Virus record (IMG/VR): IMGVR_UViG_3300042988_001027
Location: 1 to 21,338 of that record
DNA length: 21,338 bases
DNA from: a virus
Reading direction: 5' to 3' (one strand)
Shown here: positions 1-8,136 of the stretch, one piece after another
Layout of the letters: every line of letters starts with the position of its first letter
Numbering within the stretch: the stretch's first letter is position 1
Program-made: the position numbers and the translations under genes
Notes under the pieces: model-generated
Databases searched by the model: none
What the model was told of the DNA's origin: nothing
The model's input: the letters and a program-made list of their open reading frames with translations, nothing else

Positions 1-1441
1 CGTCCTCTTTCTTTGTGTTTGCCGGATATTTCCCGGATTTTTTATTGTACGCGTCGAGAGTGTCATCAAGCACGTCCTCGACCCTCTCGTCCGGCTTTTT
101 CTTCTCCATGCGAGTGAGGAAATCGTCCATCAGGGTACGCTTGATGTCCGGGTATCCTTTTTCCTCACGGTTCACATAATCGTTAATCCCCTTTAATCCT
201 TGTGACGCGAAGTCCTTGCTTTCAGGATCCATCGCATAAAGCTTCCCGAGATAATTGTAATCGTTCGGGTGAAGTTTTTTCCCGGCGTAGGCCGTGATAT
301 GGTCGAGTCTCTTCTTTTCATCAGCGTATCCAGGGGCGACCATCTTCAGCATCAGCTCAGTGTGAGTCTCATTATCCGTTTCTACGAACGGCATATCAGC
401 GCTGTTCTTGTTAGCGATAAATACCTGCTTTTCATATTCAGCTTCCGTGAGCCCACCCTTTGGAATTTTCTTAACCCGCTTTGGCTTATCCTCTTTCACC
501 CATGGCAGCTTCCACTCGTTCTCGATCGTAAGCTCCGTAGTCGCAATCTTTTCTTCAGCGGCAGTTCTTGCTTCGCTTTCGGCGACAGTTTTCTTTGACT
601 CGAGAGTGTCTTTTCTCGCCCTTAGCGAGCTAAGCTGCTCAGGAGAGAGCTCTTCCTTGGCCTCGGCATCCTTCATAAGTTTATTGATTGCTTTCTCATC
701 AGGGATGCGAGCGTTAAACATGTCGAACAGATCAGACTCGTACGCCTTGTACGTGGCTTTTGCTATTTTCTCTTCGGCGTCAGAAATTGGCTCCCCCGCC
801 AACTGTCCATTTTTATAAGCTGTATTTCTTATCTCCAGAATTCGCTCGTCTCTAGGAAGCACAGTACTCTGGGCGACCATATCAAGACGCGACTCGGTCT
901 CTTTATCGTAATAAGCCTTCTTCTGAGCTATCTCGTGAGAGTTCGCCCTGTCGTTCAAAGTTTGCGCGATCTTGGAATAGCGCATAATGAAGCGATCGGC
1001 CTCTTCCGCTGATCCGAGCTGGGAGACGTATTTGTCAGCGATCTGCATCGTTGTCTCTAAAGATCTTTTTCCGGCTCCACCGCCATAACTCGCCTGCTCT
1101 CCGCTCGCGAGAAGAATTCCCCCAGGGGCTATTTTCTTTACAGGCTTATTAGTCGTCGGATCAATTTCTTCAAACTCAGTGTCTTCCTGGTCATAATGCG
1201 CTTTAAGGGCTTCCTGCTCAGCCAGGCTAAGAAGCTTATTCGTCCTCAGGCTTGACTGAAGAGCTTTGTCTCGCGCCATCTTGTTCTGCAATGTCGTATT
1301 AAGCTGCTCCGCCGCGGCGACGACCTGCTTGTTCGCAGCTCCACCTCCGAATGTCTCCTCAGTTGCTGAGACGGTGTTCCTCGGACCCGGCATCTGATCC
1401 GCTAAAACCTCCCTGCTTTGCTGTCTCGGCACTGTCGGCAT
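1..1441 (-). CDS. Large internal virion/core protein, partial (C-terminus outside window)
   Basis: A reading frame stays open for 480 codons from ATG at 1441 to the left edge, with no stop in the window. The start has AGGAG six bases upstream, overlapping the stop of the preceding gene. The product begins MPTVPRQQSREVLADQ and is highly charged, rich in Glu, Lys and Ala, with long stretches that look helical or coiled-coil. I see no signal peptide, membrane segment or catalytic motif in this part. It follows tail tubular B and a gp14-like protein, which is where T7-type phages carry the internal core proteins gp15 and gp16. I therefore infer an ejected core protein, possibly with an enzymatic domain beyond the edge. 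The identity rests on gene order and composition, not on a recognised domain. Confidence 0.75.
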   Translation of the reverse strand, partial: MPTVPRQQSREVLADQMPGPRNTVSATEETFGGGAANKQVVAAAEQLNTTLQNKMARDKALQSSLRTNKLLSLAEQEALKAHYDQEDTEFEEIDPTTNKPVKKIAPGGILLASGEQASYGGGAGKRSLETTMQIADKYVSQLGSAEEADRFIMRYSKIAQTLNDRANSHEIAQKKAYYDKETESRLDMVAQSTVLPRDERILEIRNTAYKNGQLAGEPISDAEEKIAKATYKAYESDLFDMFNARIPDEKAINKLMKDAEAKEELSPEQLSSLRARKDTLESKKTVAESEARTAAEEKIATTELTIENEWKLPWVKEDKPKRVKKIPKGGLTEAEYEKQVFIANKNSADMPFVETDNETHTELMLKMVAPGYADEKKRLDHITAYAGKKLHPNDYNYLGKLYAMDPESKDFASQGLKGINDYVNREEKGYPDIKRTLMDDFLTRMEKKKPDERVEDVLDDTLDAYNKKSGKYPANTKKED

Positions 1442-1450
1442 GATAATCTC

Positions 1451-1966
1451 CTAGTATTTCGTGGTAAAGTTTGAGCTAGACTTTCCGCCAGAGCTAGCGA
1501 ACGTGTTAAGAATTCCAAGTCCGGTTGTAAGAATAGTTGCCCTAGATCGCTGCCTTCCGGTAATATCCGCGAACCTAGCTTTGTTTTTATAATCCTGGCT
1601 CTGGACGCGATATCCCCAGTTTTCCATCCAGGCATTCCTCTTCGTCTGCTCGCTGTCTAGCGCGACGTTTTCTGCGGTCTCTTGCTGGATGGCGAGAGCG
1701 TCATCGGCTTCGATATCGAGACCCTGCGCGGCCATCGCGGCTCTCTGCTTCCCGATAATGATCTTTCCCTTCTTCCTTATCTCAAGAGCTTTCTGCTCTC
1801 CTCGATACGTGGCGTCGTCCGCCTGCATGTTCGCCATTCTGGCATTCGATTCCATGATATCGCTCTCGTAAAGCCCCTGTTGCTTCTCAGCTTTCGATTG
1901 CCGATACCCCTGGACTCCCTGAAGCACCGCCGTCCCTATCGTAAGAAGCCCTCCCGCTGCACCCAT
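1451..1966 (-). CDS. T7 gp14-like internal virion protein B
   Basis: This 171-residue protein starts with a short Gly/Ala-rich apolar segment (MGAAGGLLTIGTAVLQGVQG) followed by an amphipathic, Gln/Glu/Lys-rich helical body and a Ser/Gly-rich tail. That layout, the length and the position right after tail tubular B match the T7 gp14 family. In T7, gp14 is a core protein ejected to form a channel across the outer membrane. The segment around residues 75-100 (KRAAMAAQGLDIEADDALA) resembles a pattern common in phage internal virion proteins. The start ATG has AAAGGAG upstream. Another frame across the gene also stays open but reads backwards relative to the operon and is a shadow. Confidence 0.8.
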   Translation of the reverse strand: MGAAGGLLTIGTAVLQGVQGYRQSKAEKQQGLYESDIMESNARMANMQADDATYRGEQKALEIRKKGKIIIGKQRAAMAAQGLDIEADDALAIQQETAENVALDSEQTKRNAWMENWGYRVQSQDYKNKARFADITGRQRSRATILTTGLGILNTFASSGGKSSSNFTTKY

Positions 1967-1978
1967 ATGATTTCTCCT

Positions 1979-4681
1979 TTATTTAAACGGCGCCGTTACA
2001 TTTGGCATAATCGCTAGAACCGAAAGAGGAATAGGATCAACCTGGCGTATAAAAGTTCTCCCGTTGCTGTTCCATTCCGACTTTGTGTTTATTTCTACCT
2101 GTCCGGTTTTAAGATCAGTGGGCTCACTCATCAGCTCATCATTTCGCCCCTTATGCTCATAAAGATCTTCGAGCGGATCTACGTCATCGTCTGAAGGGGG
2201 CTTATGACCTGCCCATATCCCTCGGGTCGCCTCGACGTACACTGTCACGCTAGTTACCAACTTCTTTTTGTCGGCAAGCGTTTCTCCTTGCGGATTATCA
2301 ATATCGAGAGTTTCAAGGTCTGACATATACGGAAGTCCGACATGGATTACAGAGTAACATTTATCGAGCGTAACAACTCCTGACGAAACAGTTTTCACAG
2401 TATATGCAGAGTTATTCGGGCTCGCAACGACAAAGGCGTCTCCAAATATTGAAACGTCTTCGCCTTCAATATGGCTCAATCCTGACACCTGATCAACAGC
2501 CTTAGCCCAGTTCGTCGTCGATCCAGTTCGTAGAGCAGTTGGGACAGTTTTATGTGGCTTAACGGTCACAACTGTCGTGCTCGTGTAAGCTACGATTTGG
2601 CATCGAAGCACCGAGCCATCAGCTCCGGTGATGTGGATTTCGTTTCCAATGTCTCCTGCTGAGAAGAACGCTGAGCTGGCCGTAAGCGTCAAGTCATCGG
2701 TGTACAGCCATCCTCCTGACGACGTAAGAGCCATCGTGACCGCTGTAGCATTTCTTCCATCATAAGTCAGCGATGAGTCCATAAAAATCGAGTCTTTTAT
2801 ATCGTCAATTCTCCGAGAGGAAAATCTCTCGATATATCTCACAGTCGCTCCGTTAATCGTTCTTTTTATGATGAGATAGAGCGCGTCTTCATTCCCCTCA
2901 GGTATCACAGCCACGTTCTCGACCTCTCCGTCCTGGAACGTATGGCGATGCCAGGCGAATATCTTGTGCTCGCGTAGATACGTAAGACCTAAAAGAATTC
3001 CGTCGCTTCTGACGATCCATGCAATTGGATTTGGAGTTTGCGCGAATGCCCAGTCGACAAGCGTGTATTGTTCAAATAGATGCCCGGACATGATCGTAAG
3101 GTCGGTGCCTTGGTATCCATCTGATCCGTCCGCACCGATTTGATACTTCAGGTCGCGAACAATGTTCTGGCGAGCCTGGACATAAAGAGCCGTGTCATTG
3201 ATTATGATCGGGCGAAGATCTGAGCATCCATTGTACGACTGCGCTACCTGATTTACTTCTCCAGCTCGAAGAATCCCAGCTTGGTCACCGTTCACGATCC
3301 ATTCAGCGCCGGTCGTGAAAACGACAAGTTTCCCAAGGTCTATCATGTGCTTCACCGAATTGACCTGGCGCCCCCTGAGCGGGAACGTGACAGCATCATC
3401 ATCTTGAAGAGGAGAGCTGATCGAGAAGTTCTTGAAGTTCGCGGATCGTGAGAACCACGCTTTCTCTGTGTCCTCATTCGTGTTCGCAAACCCCTGGCGC
3501 TGCTGATAATACCCTGACGTTGACGGGAAGTTGCCAGTCGTCACGGCCGTGATATTTATTGTGCAGTTACTCCCGGCTCCACCGGTCGTAGCCAATGCAT
3601 TCCCGACGGCGTATCCGGTACCGGGATCAATGATCGTATAGGTTACCACCGCTCCAGCGTTCACGGTATCGACTCGCATTTTACCACCGGACGCTCCGGT
3701 CTGTGTTATTCCAAGAATATCTCCGACGGAATAACCTGTCCCGCCAGCCGCGAGCGTTGTGGTTTTTATAGGAGTTGCCGCGAATGGGTTTCTGTATGTA
3801 GGCGCAGGATCAGCTTCGTCAGGTGAGATGGAGCTATCAGTAAACTCGAGGGCTGTAGCAATCCCTATAAAACCGTAAGCCCCATTCTTCTTTTTGTATA
3901 TGTTGTACTCTTTGGCACCGTCGGATGCAACCCATGTCAATTTAGAAGTTTCACTTGACGATCCAACCGGGTCTGTAGGCAAAGACTCTTCTAAAGTTTC
4001 TTCTTTTATCGCGGTAACCACATAATAATGGGCGGTTCCAGATGCTGAGGAAGCCAGTCCGGTGGGAGCCGAGATGCTTGAGGCGAACGTGACCGCGGTC
4101 AGCGTCCAGTTTGTATGCCCCGATCTCGCGAGCTCTCTGACAGCATAGCTTGGATGTGTCAACGTTATAACGTCAGCGGACTGGTTATAATGAAGCGTTG
4201 GGAGGTCTGCTTCGACATACGGGGTTGGAATTTCGTAAATGTTTCCGGTCAGAGGATACCAATACGTTGCGGATGATGCGGGGGTTTGGCCTGTGCCGGC
4301 CTTGATGCAGTAATAATTTATCCCACCGCTTGAGACAAGGTCCCCAATAACGTACGCTGTACCTCCGGCGTAAGCCGCGACACCAGAGACAGTGACCGGG
4401 ACTCCGTTTCTGAGAAATCGCATATAGAGATCGCCGACCTCTATCATGTAGGTTTGATCGTTATTAAAAATAAACGGGATCAACTTTGATGTTTTCGTCG
4501 ATCCGCTTTTTGTCGAGCAGACGTACTTAGTCCCTGGCCTATTCCAAGCCCCGCCATGCTTTCTGATTAGAAAATTATGGCACGACCTCAGCCCAGTGAG
4601 ATACTGGATGATGTCAGTTCTCGCGTAAAGGCTTGGCGAAATCTCTCCGGATGAGAAATTCCTTTGTGCGAGTGTCGGCAT
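1979..4681 (-). CDS. Tail tubular protein B / nozzle protein (T7 gp12-like)
   Basis: At 900 residues this is the largest complete protein here. The N-terminus (MPTLAQRNFSSGEISPSLYA) and the following region with HGGAWNRPGTKYV and FIFNNDQTYMIEVGDLYMRF are typical of the gp12-like nozzle/stabilisation proteins of podoviruses. These proteins form the distal tail tube below the gp11-like adaptor. The middle (about residues 90-390) holds Gly/Thr/Ser-rich stretches such as ATTLAAGGTGYSVGDILG that look like inserted beta-rich domains. The segment WIVRSDGILLGLTYLREHKIFAWHRH (read in two halves, around residue 560) is also typical of the family. The start ATG overlaps the stop of the upstream gene (TAATG), implying translational coupling; the only ribosome-binding signal is a weak GGTGG. 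Confidence 0.9.
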   Translation of the reverse strand: MPTLAQRNFSSGEISPSLYARTDIIQYLTGLRSCHNFLIRKHGGAWNRPGTKYVCSTKSGSTKTSKLIPFIFNNDQTYMIEVGDLYMRFLRNGVPVTVSGVAAYAGGTAYVIGDLVSSGGINYYCIKAGTGQTPASSATYWYPLTGNIYEIPTPYVEADLPTLHYNQSADVITLTHPSYAVRELARSGHTNWTLTAVTFASSISAPTGLASSASGTAHYYVVTAIKEETLEESLPTDPVGSSSETSKLTWVASDGAKEYNIYKKKNGAYGFIGIATALEFTDSSISPDEADPAPTYRNPFAATPIKTTTLAAGGTGYSVGDILGITQTGASGGKMRVDTVNAGAVVTYTIIDPGTGYAVGNALATTGGAGSNCTINITAVTTGNFPSTSGYYQQRQGFANTNEDTEKAWFSRSANFKNFSISSPLQDDDAVTFPLRGRQVNSVKHMIDLGKLVVFTTGAEWIVNGDQAGILRAGEVNQVAQSYNGCSDLRPIIINDTALYVQARQNIVRDLKYQIGADGSDGYQGTDLTIMSGHLFEQYTLVDWAFAQTPNPIAWIVRSDGILLGLTYLREHKIFAWHRHTFQDGEVENVAVIPEGNEDALYLIIKRTINGATVRYIERFSSRRIDDIKDSIFMDSSLTYDGRNATAVTMALTSSGGWLYTDDLTLTASSAFFSAGDIGNEIHITGADGSVLRCQIVAYTSTTVVTVKPHKTVPTALRTGSTTNWAKAVDQVSGLSHIEGEDVSIFGDAFVVASPNNSAYTVKTVSSGVVTLDKCYSVIHVGLPYMSDLETLDIDNPQGETLADKKKLVTSVTVYVEATRGIWAGHKPPSDDDVDPLEDLYEHKGRNDELMSEPTDLKTGQVEINTKSEWNSNGRTFIRQVDPIPLSVLAIMPNVTAPFK

Positions 4682-5052
4682 TATAGATCCACCAGGATAG
4701 TTTTCCCGCTGCTCTGCTTTTCTTCTCTGACAGTGCCATCGGTATTATAAAGCTTCTTCTCCGCCGGCTCTTCGCTCTTCTCGGCCTCTCCAAGATCCAT
4801 GTCAGTGATCTGGAGACTCATGTTCTGGCGTTTTCCGTCCTTCGTATCGTTCTGGGAGACGCTCTCAACGACTACGTTTGCTTTAAGAACCATTTTTTCT
4901 CCAACGTCCGGGAGCTCTTTTAAACCGAGCTTCTTCATGGTTTCGTCATTCAGCTCAAGTCTTAATCCCCACGGGTATTGAGGAGCCGCGGCCTTTGCTT
5001 CGATCGGAGAAGCGTTTTCAGTTTCAGCCTTTGTGAGTTTCATGGATTTCAT
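4681..5052 (-). CDS. Capsid staple-like small structural protein
   Basis: This 123-residue acidic and Lys-rich protein contains YPWGLRLELNDETMKKLGL, then a predicted beta segment with VVVESVSQND and MSLQITDMDL. This arrangement (PYGLxLxLxxExLxKLG, DVGE, then SLQITDM) matches small phage proteins commonly annotated as capsid staple proteins, which reinforce capsomer contacts. It lies between the two tail tubular genes, with TAATG overlaps at both ends, so its expression is tied to theirs. The residues after about 95 look disordered. The family assignment is from memory of the motif, and a general virion-associated role is more secure than the precise name. Confidence 0.65.
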   Translation of the reverse strand: MKSMKLTKAETENASPIEAKAAAPQYPWGLRLELNDETMKKLGLKELPDVGEKMVLKANVVVESVSQNDTKDGKRQNMSLQITDMDLGEAEKSEEPAEKKLYNTDGTVREEKQSSGKTILVDL

Positions 5053-5660
5053 TATGCTTCCCTCGCTCTTATCGCCTCTGCATCCGGCGGTTCTTCCTGC
5101 TGTTGATCGTTAGCGTCATGGGCGTCGGCCTTACCTTTAAAGTGCCGATACATTTCCATTGCTCTCTGCCCCATCTTGAAAGGATCCTCGCCAAGAAGTC
5201 TGGGCGCTGCGAGCCCGGCAAGCAGAAATGACATCGCCAGAAAAACGTCAATAGGATATCGGCTAGTGTCGTTTACGAACTGTGTGTACTCAAGCTGCGC
5301 GCCTTCCATATCCGTATAAATAAGCTCGCCCTGGGAGTCTTTGACAATCTTGTAAGGAACCCTGCTCTGGCGGCTATCGTTCCGTATCCCGGAAAGGATT
5401 CGAATAGGCTTCAGGGAATCTGTAGGGACTCGATAGGAATATGCCCACTCTTCTGTTGGGTCGGTTTCAACAAGGTCAAGAGTTTCCGTAACGTTGCAAA
5501 AAGAGTACGGGAAATCCTTCAGGAACATCTCGATAACGATAGGGAGATACCGGCGCATCGTTAAAGCTTCCGACGATCTTTCCGTGTCCACATTCGCGAC
5601 CTCTTTCCCTTGTCCGAGATGCGAGATCGCCAGATTTGCCATCTCAGTCTTAGAAGCCAT
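5052..5660 (-). CDS. Tail tubular protein A / head-tail adaptor (T7 gp11-like)
   Basis: The 202-residue product begins MASKTEMANLAISHLGQGKE. It continues with RRYLPIVIEMFLKDFPYSFCNVTETL and a beta-rich central section including WAYSYRVPTDSLKPIRIL. These are hallmarks of the gp11-like adaptor that sits between portal and tail nozzle in T7-like virions. The C-terminal helical part (VFLAMSFLLAGLAAPRLLG) and the final Gln/Glu-rich tail fit the usual length of about 200 residues. The start ATG has AAGGAGG five bases upstream. The stop overlaps the next start (TAATG). Confidence 0.9.
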   Translation of the reverse strand: MASKTEMANLAISHLGQGKEVANVDTERSSEALTMRRYLPIVIEMFLKDFPYSFCNVTETLDLVETDPTEEWAYSYRVPTDSLKPIRILSGIRNDSRQSRVPYKIVKDSQGELIYTDMEGAQLEYTQFVNDTSRYPIDVFLAMSFLLAGLAAPRLLGEDPFKMGQRAMEMYRHFKGKADAHDANDQQQEEPPDAEAIRAREA

Positions 5661-5670
5661 TTTGTCCTCC

Positions 5671-5964
5671 TTATGGAAGTGGAGTAGCTAGATCAATTCT
5701 TGCGAATGTAAAATTACCGATATACTGCCCTGACGCGTTCCAGGCCGACGCGTAAGCGGCGATGGTTCTTCCTTGAGCATACTCATAGATGATGCAGCTG
5801 GAAATGATATGGAACCTTTGTATGATCCATTTTCCATCCCGGGGGCTAATGTACCCGAAATACTGATACTCAGCCGAGCTCAAGTCCTGATTTGCGGCTT
5901 CGACATCTAAGAAGTTGTTCTTCTTCCCAGAATATACGAACGCCGGATCATAGAACCGCGTCAC
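5671..5964 (-). CDS. Small phage structural-type protein of unknown function
   Basis: The 97-residue product starts with GTG at 5964, preceded by AGGTGA directly after the stop of the upstream gene. It contains EYQYFGYISPRDGKWIIQRF, then TIAAYASAWNASGQYIG. This resembles small virion-associated proteins that describe themselves as a beta-rich YYGY...G.W domain in many podovirus and siphovirus tail regions. No signal peptide or membrane segment is visible. Position just before the tail adaptor suggests a tail or fibre accessory role, but I do not recognise a defined family. Confidence 0.7.
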   Translation of the reverse strand: MTRFYDPAFVYSGKKNNFLDVEAANQDLSSAEYQYFGYISPRDGKWIIQRFHIISSCIIYEYAQGRTIAAYASAWNASGQYIGNFTFARIDLATPLP

Positions 5965-5971
5965 ATATCAC

Positions 5972-6274
5972 CTAAGAGAATTTTCCTACAGCGATGACTG
6001 ATACGTTCGCGCCGGTCGTGATCTGCCAAGCGCCGGAAACTGAACGGGCTCCAAGCTCGATTACAAACGTCTGAAGATTCGTGAGCGTCCCGGCGACGAA
6101 TACGTTTACGGCATCAAGAGCACCGTCTTTGATGGAGATAGTCCCGGCGCCCGTTGTTGCCGGAACGACTACGATCCGTTGCAGAATATCGCCTTTCGCC
6201 CCGGCTGCTCCCAGAGATTGAGTCGTCTGTGAAGCCGCGACAGTTTCGTAAGCGTAGCTTAGAATGTCCTGCAT
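5972..6274 (-). CDS. Small beta-rich phage structural protein
   Basis: This 100-residue protein starts MQDILSYAYETVAASQ and contains AKGDILQRIVVVPATTGAGT, ISIKDGALDAVNVF and WQITTGANVSVIAVGKFS. The pattern of GDxLxRxxVxPxTT, SIKDG and a terminal TTGAxVSVxAxGxxS is one I associate with small structural proteins found near capsid or tail genes in many tailed phages; no function is known to me. It has a strong AGGGAGGA ribosome-binding site five bases before its ATG. It sits between the cement-type gene and the tail adaptor and is probably a virion component. Confidence 0.75.
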   Translation of the reverse strand: MQDILSYAYETVAASQTTQSLGAAGAKGDILQRIVVVPATTGAGTISIKDGALDAVNVFVAGTLTNLQTFVIELGARSVSGAWQITTGANVSVIAVGKFS

Positions 6275-6283
6275 ATTTCCTCC

Positions 6284-6535
6284 CTAAATAACGTCGTCTC
6301 CCAAAACTTCGGGATCTGGTTGATCGATCAGTTTCGATTCCTCCGGAACTTTATCAACACGCTCGAACCATTTTGTGCTTTCGAGCTGCTGCTCCGGAGT
6401 AAATACAATTCGCTTGCCTTCTTTGTTGATTCTCGCCAAAGGAACAAGATCAAAGATCTCACCGGCCACCCGGCGTTTGTGGTTGTAATACCCAGAATAT
6501 TTTTGGTTCGGTACAACTTTTGCCCTGACTCTCAT
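6284..6535 (-). CDS. Small hypothetical phage protein (basic N-terminus, acidic C-terminus)
   Basis: This 83-residue protein begins MRVRAKVVPNQKYSGYYNHK. It has a basic first half, with a probable small beta-barrel, and an acidic Pro-rich tail (PDPEVLGDDVI). The start ATG has AAAAGGAG upstream. It is the first gene after a strong hairpin that follows the cement protein gene. Short proteins of this type with an N-terminal MxVRAxxxxxxYxxxRR pattern occur in phage head-tail regions, but I cannot assign a function. A frame on the plus strand across the same stretch is a shadow. Confidence 0.7.
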   Translation of the reverse strand: MRVRAKVVPNQKYSGYYNHKRRVAGEIFDLVPLARINKEGKRIVFTPEQQLESTKWFERVDKVPEESKLIDQPDPEVLGDDVI

Positions 6536-6561
6536 GATGTCTCCTTTTGAGGGGGTAAGGA

Positions 6562-6583
6562 GTGGGGGCTTTTAGGCCCCCAC
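6562..6583 (-). promoter_or_regulatory. Intercistronic hairpin downstream of cement gene
   Basis: On the minus strand GTGGGGGC, loop CTAAAA, GCCCCCAC forms a perfect 8-bp stem, extendable by two pairs. It lies 17 bases after the cement gene stop. No U-tract follows, so it is more likely an mRNA-stability, processing or partial-attenuation element than a classical terminator. Confidence 0.65.
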
Positions 6584-6600
6584 CCTTAGCTTACGATCGA

Positions 6601-7077
6601 TTAGCTGATCGTGATGTTATCGGGATACGCGATGCTCTGCTGAATGTTCTTCAGCGGAACAAGGTGCGCGCTGACAGTGATCGTCGGCGAAGTACCGGCA
6701 AGCGTATAGCGAACGCCAAGATACCGCTCGGCTTCGGCAAGCGTTCCCGCGGGAAGAGGGATCGCGAAAATGAAACCTTCGACAAGAAGGTCCGCATTTT
6801 CAGCGGGAGCATCCGGAGTCCCGGACTCAAAAATCCTACGGCCAATAAGTTTCCTGGCTGTAGTGAGGCCGGCATCGGATGCAACTTCGATGTCAAACTG
6901 GTAATCTTCATCACCAGTCGTCTGATCCGCGGAAACTTCCACGTTAAAAACAACGGCCATGGGTTCGCCACCGCCGATATTCCTGTCCGCGGCTCCGAGG
7001 TCGATAACGTTCGCCGAAATGGCGGTCGCCGTCAACGCCGTGGAGTCGCTAAGCTGGAGCTGTTTATCAATGATCAT
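6601..7077 (-). CDS. Bbp16-like capsid cement/decoration protein
   Basis: The 158-residue product starts MIIDKQLQLSDSTALTATAI and continues VIDLGAADRNIGGGEPMAVV, a signature of the Bbp16 family of capsid cement proteins from Bordetella phage BPP-1 and relatives. These trimerise on the capsid exterior and stabilise it. The rest is beta-rich and ends with SAHLVPLKNIQQSIAYPDNI. It is the gene directly after the major capsid gene, as expected for a cement protein. AAGGAG precedes the ATG by eight bases. Hairpins flank the gene on both sides, which may set its dose relative to capsid. Confidence 0.85.
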   Translation of the reverse strand: MIIDKQLQLSDSTALTATAISANVIDLGAADRNIGGGEPMAVVFNVEVSADQTTGDEDYQFDIEVASDAGLTTARKLIGRRIFESGTPDAPAENADLLVEGFIFAIPLPAGTLAEAERYLGVRYTLAGTSPTITVSAHLVPLKNIQQSIAYPDNITIS

Positions 7078-7093
7078 GGTATTTCTCCTTCTT

Positions 7094-7122
7094 GGTTAGC
7101 GCCCCATTAGGGGCGCATAACC
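7094..7122 (-). promoter_or_regulatory. Intercistronic hairpin between capsid and cement genes
   Basis: On the minus strand GCGCCCC, loop TAAT, GGGGCGC forms a perfect 7-bp stem. It extends outwards with GGTTA/TAACC across a one-base bulge to 12 pairs. It lies ten bases after the capsid stop and before the cement ribosome-binding site. There is no U-tract, so a processing or mRNA 3'-end-protection role seems more likely than full termination. Confidence 0.7.
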
Positions 7123-7131
7123 GGTTTATTG

Positions 7132-8133
7132 TTAGGAAACGACAGCCTCGTTTTCGAGAAGCGCATCGCAGATACGGATCGGAATACCACGGAAAGAATA
7201 CTGAATCTTCCCGTCAACGTCCGCATAAGAGAGCCCACCACCCGAGATCACGTCGTCGCGGCGCATGATATCGAGCATCTGCATGACAGTCCGGTTCATA
7301 TAGAACACCGGACGAACCGCGCGGATGTTCGGAATGCGGTGGATCGCTTTGATCATCAGTTCGATGATGTCGGCAGCAGAAGATTTAGCAACAAGGTTCG
7401 AGACGTCGATGTTCGGGATACGAACCGAATACCGCCAGTCGCGAAGCGCGATGCCGCACTTCCACATCCACATGTCACGGAACGCGCGCATACGGGTACC
7501 GGCGATGCCAGCCGTCGCTTCGACGGTTTCTTCGCCAAGATCCTTATGCTCAAGGCCTGCCTTGGAGCCCTTCGGGAAAATACCATAAAGGCTCTGCGAT
7601 CCCCAACCAATAAGCCAGATCGAGGTGTTGTCGGTCGAGGCGCCGGAGCCGGACACGATGTTCTGTGCATTGGCAGCCGAGAGAGAGCTGTACCGAGGCG
7701 CGAGACCGGTGAATTCTTCAGGAGCTGTACCCGAATTGCCGTAAAACAGCGTCGAGGCCATCTCCTGGTTCATCGCTTCAATGAACGCCTGCGCTTCAGA
7801 AAGGCGGAAGGCAGAGGTGTTTCCGTTCAGTTTCGCGAGCTCAACATCGACTTCCGACCAAGCTTCAAGCATACCGCAGCCTTCGTCGATCTGCGCGGTC
7901 GTGCTCTTGCTGGGTTGAACTCCGTTGTTCAGCAAACGCCAGGCAACCGTCGGCAGCCCGGTGCGAACAGTCGTGCGATGCCCGGTAGGAAGATTGCCTT
8001 CCTGCCAAAGCATGTCCGTGAGAACTTCGTTCGTCTGGCTCAGAAGCTCGACGATGCTCGGCGTCTTACCATCCGGATCGAGACGCTTCGCCCAATCGGC
8101 CAGCGTTAAAGCGTTAGATGCAAGTGTGGTCAT
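7132..8133 (-). CDS. Major capsid protein
   Basis: This 333-residue protein begins MTTLASNALTLADWAKRLDP. It contains LPTGHRTTVRTGLPTVAWRL, an E-loop-like region, and later IPNIRAVRPVFYMNRTVMQM and RGIPIRICDALL near the C-terminus. These patterns match the HK97-fold major capsid proteins of BPP-1-like podoviruses, in which the peripheral domain contains the xVPVFYMNR and GIPIRxxDAIL segments. The start has AAAAGGAG upstream. The gene lies between a scaffold gene and a cement gene, the usual order. A 326-codon frame on the opposite strand over the same interval is an antisense shadow produced by codon bias. Confidence 0.92.
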   Translation of the reverse strand: MTTLASNALTLADWAKRLDPDGKTPSIVELLSQTNEVLTDMLWQEGNLPTGHRTTVRTGLPTVAWRLLNNGVQPSKSTTAQIDEGCGMLEAWSEVDVELAKLNGNTSAFRLSEAQAFIEAMNQEMASTLFYGNSGTAPEEFTGLAPRYSSLSAANAQNIVSGSGASTDNTSIWLIGWGSQSLYGIFPKGSKAGLEHKDLGEETVEATAGIAGTRMRAFRDMWMWKCGIALRDWRYSVRIPNIDVSNLVAKSSAADIIELMIKAIHRIPNIRAVRPVFYMNRTVMQMLDIMRRDDVISGGGLSYADVDGKIQYSFRGIPIRICDALLENEAVVS

Positions 8134-8136
8134 GGT

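Noticed and set aside
7129-8109. A 326-codon open frame on the plus strand
   Set aside because: It is antisense to the recognisable major capsid gene, has no family-like sequence, and is Arg/His-rich as expected from reading biased codons backwards.
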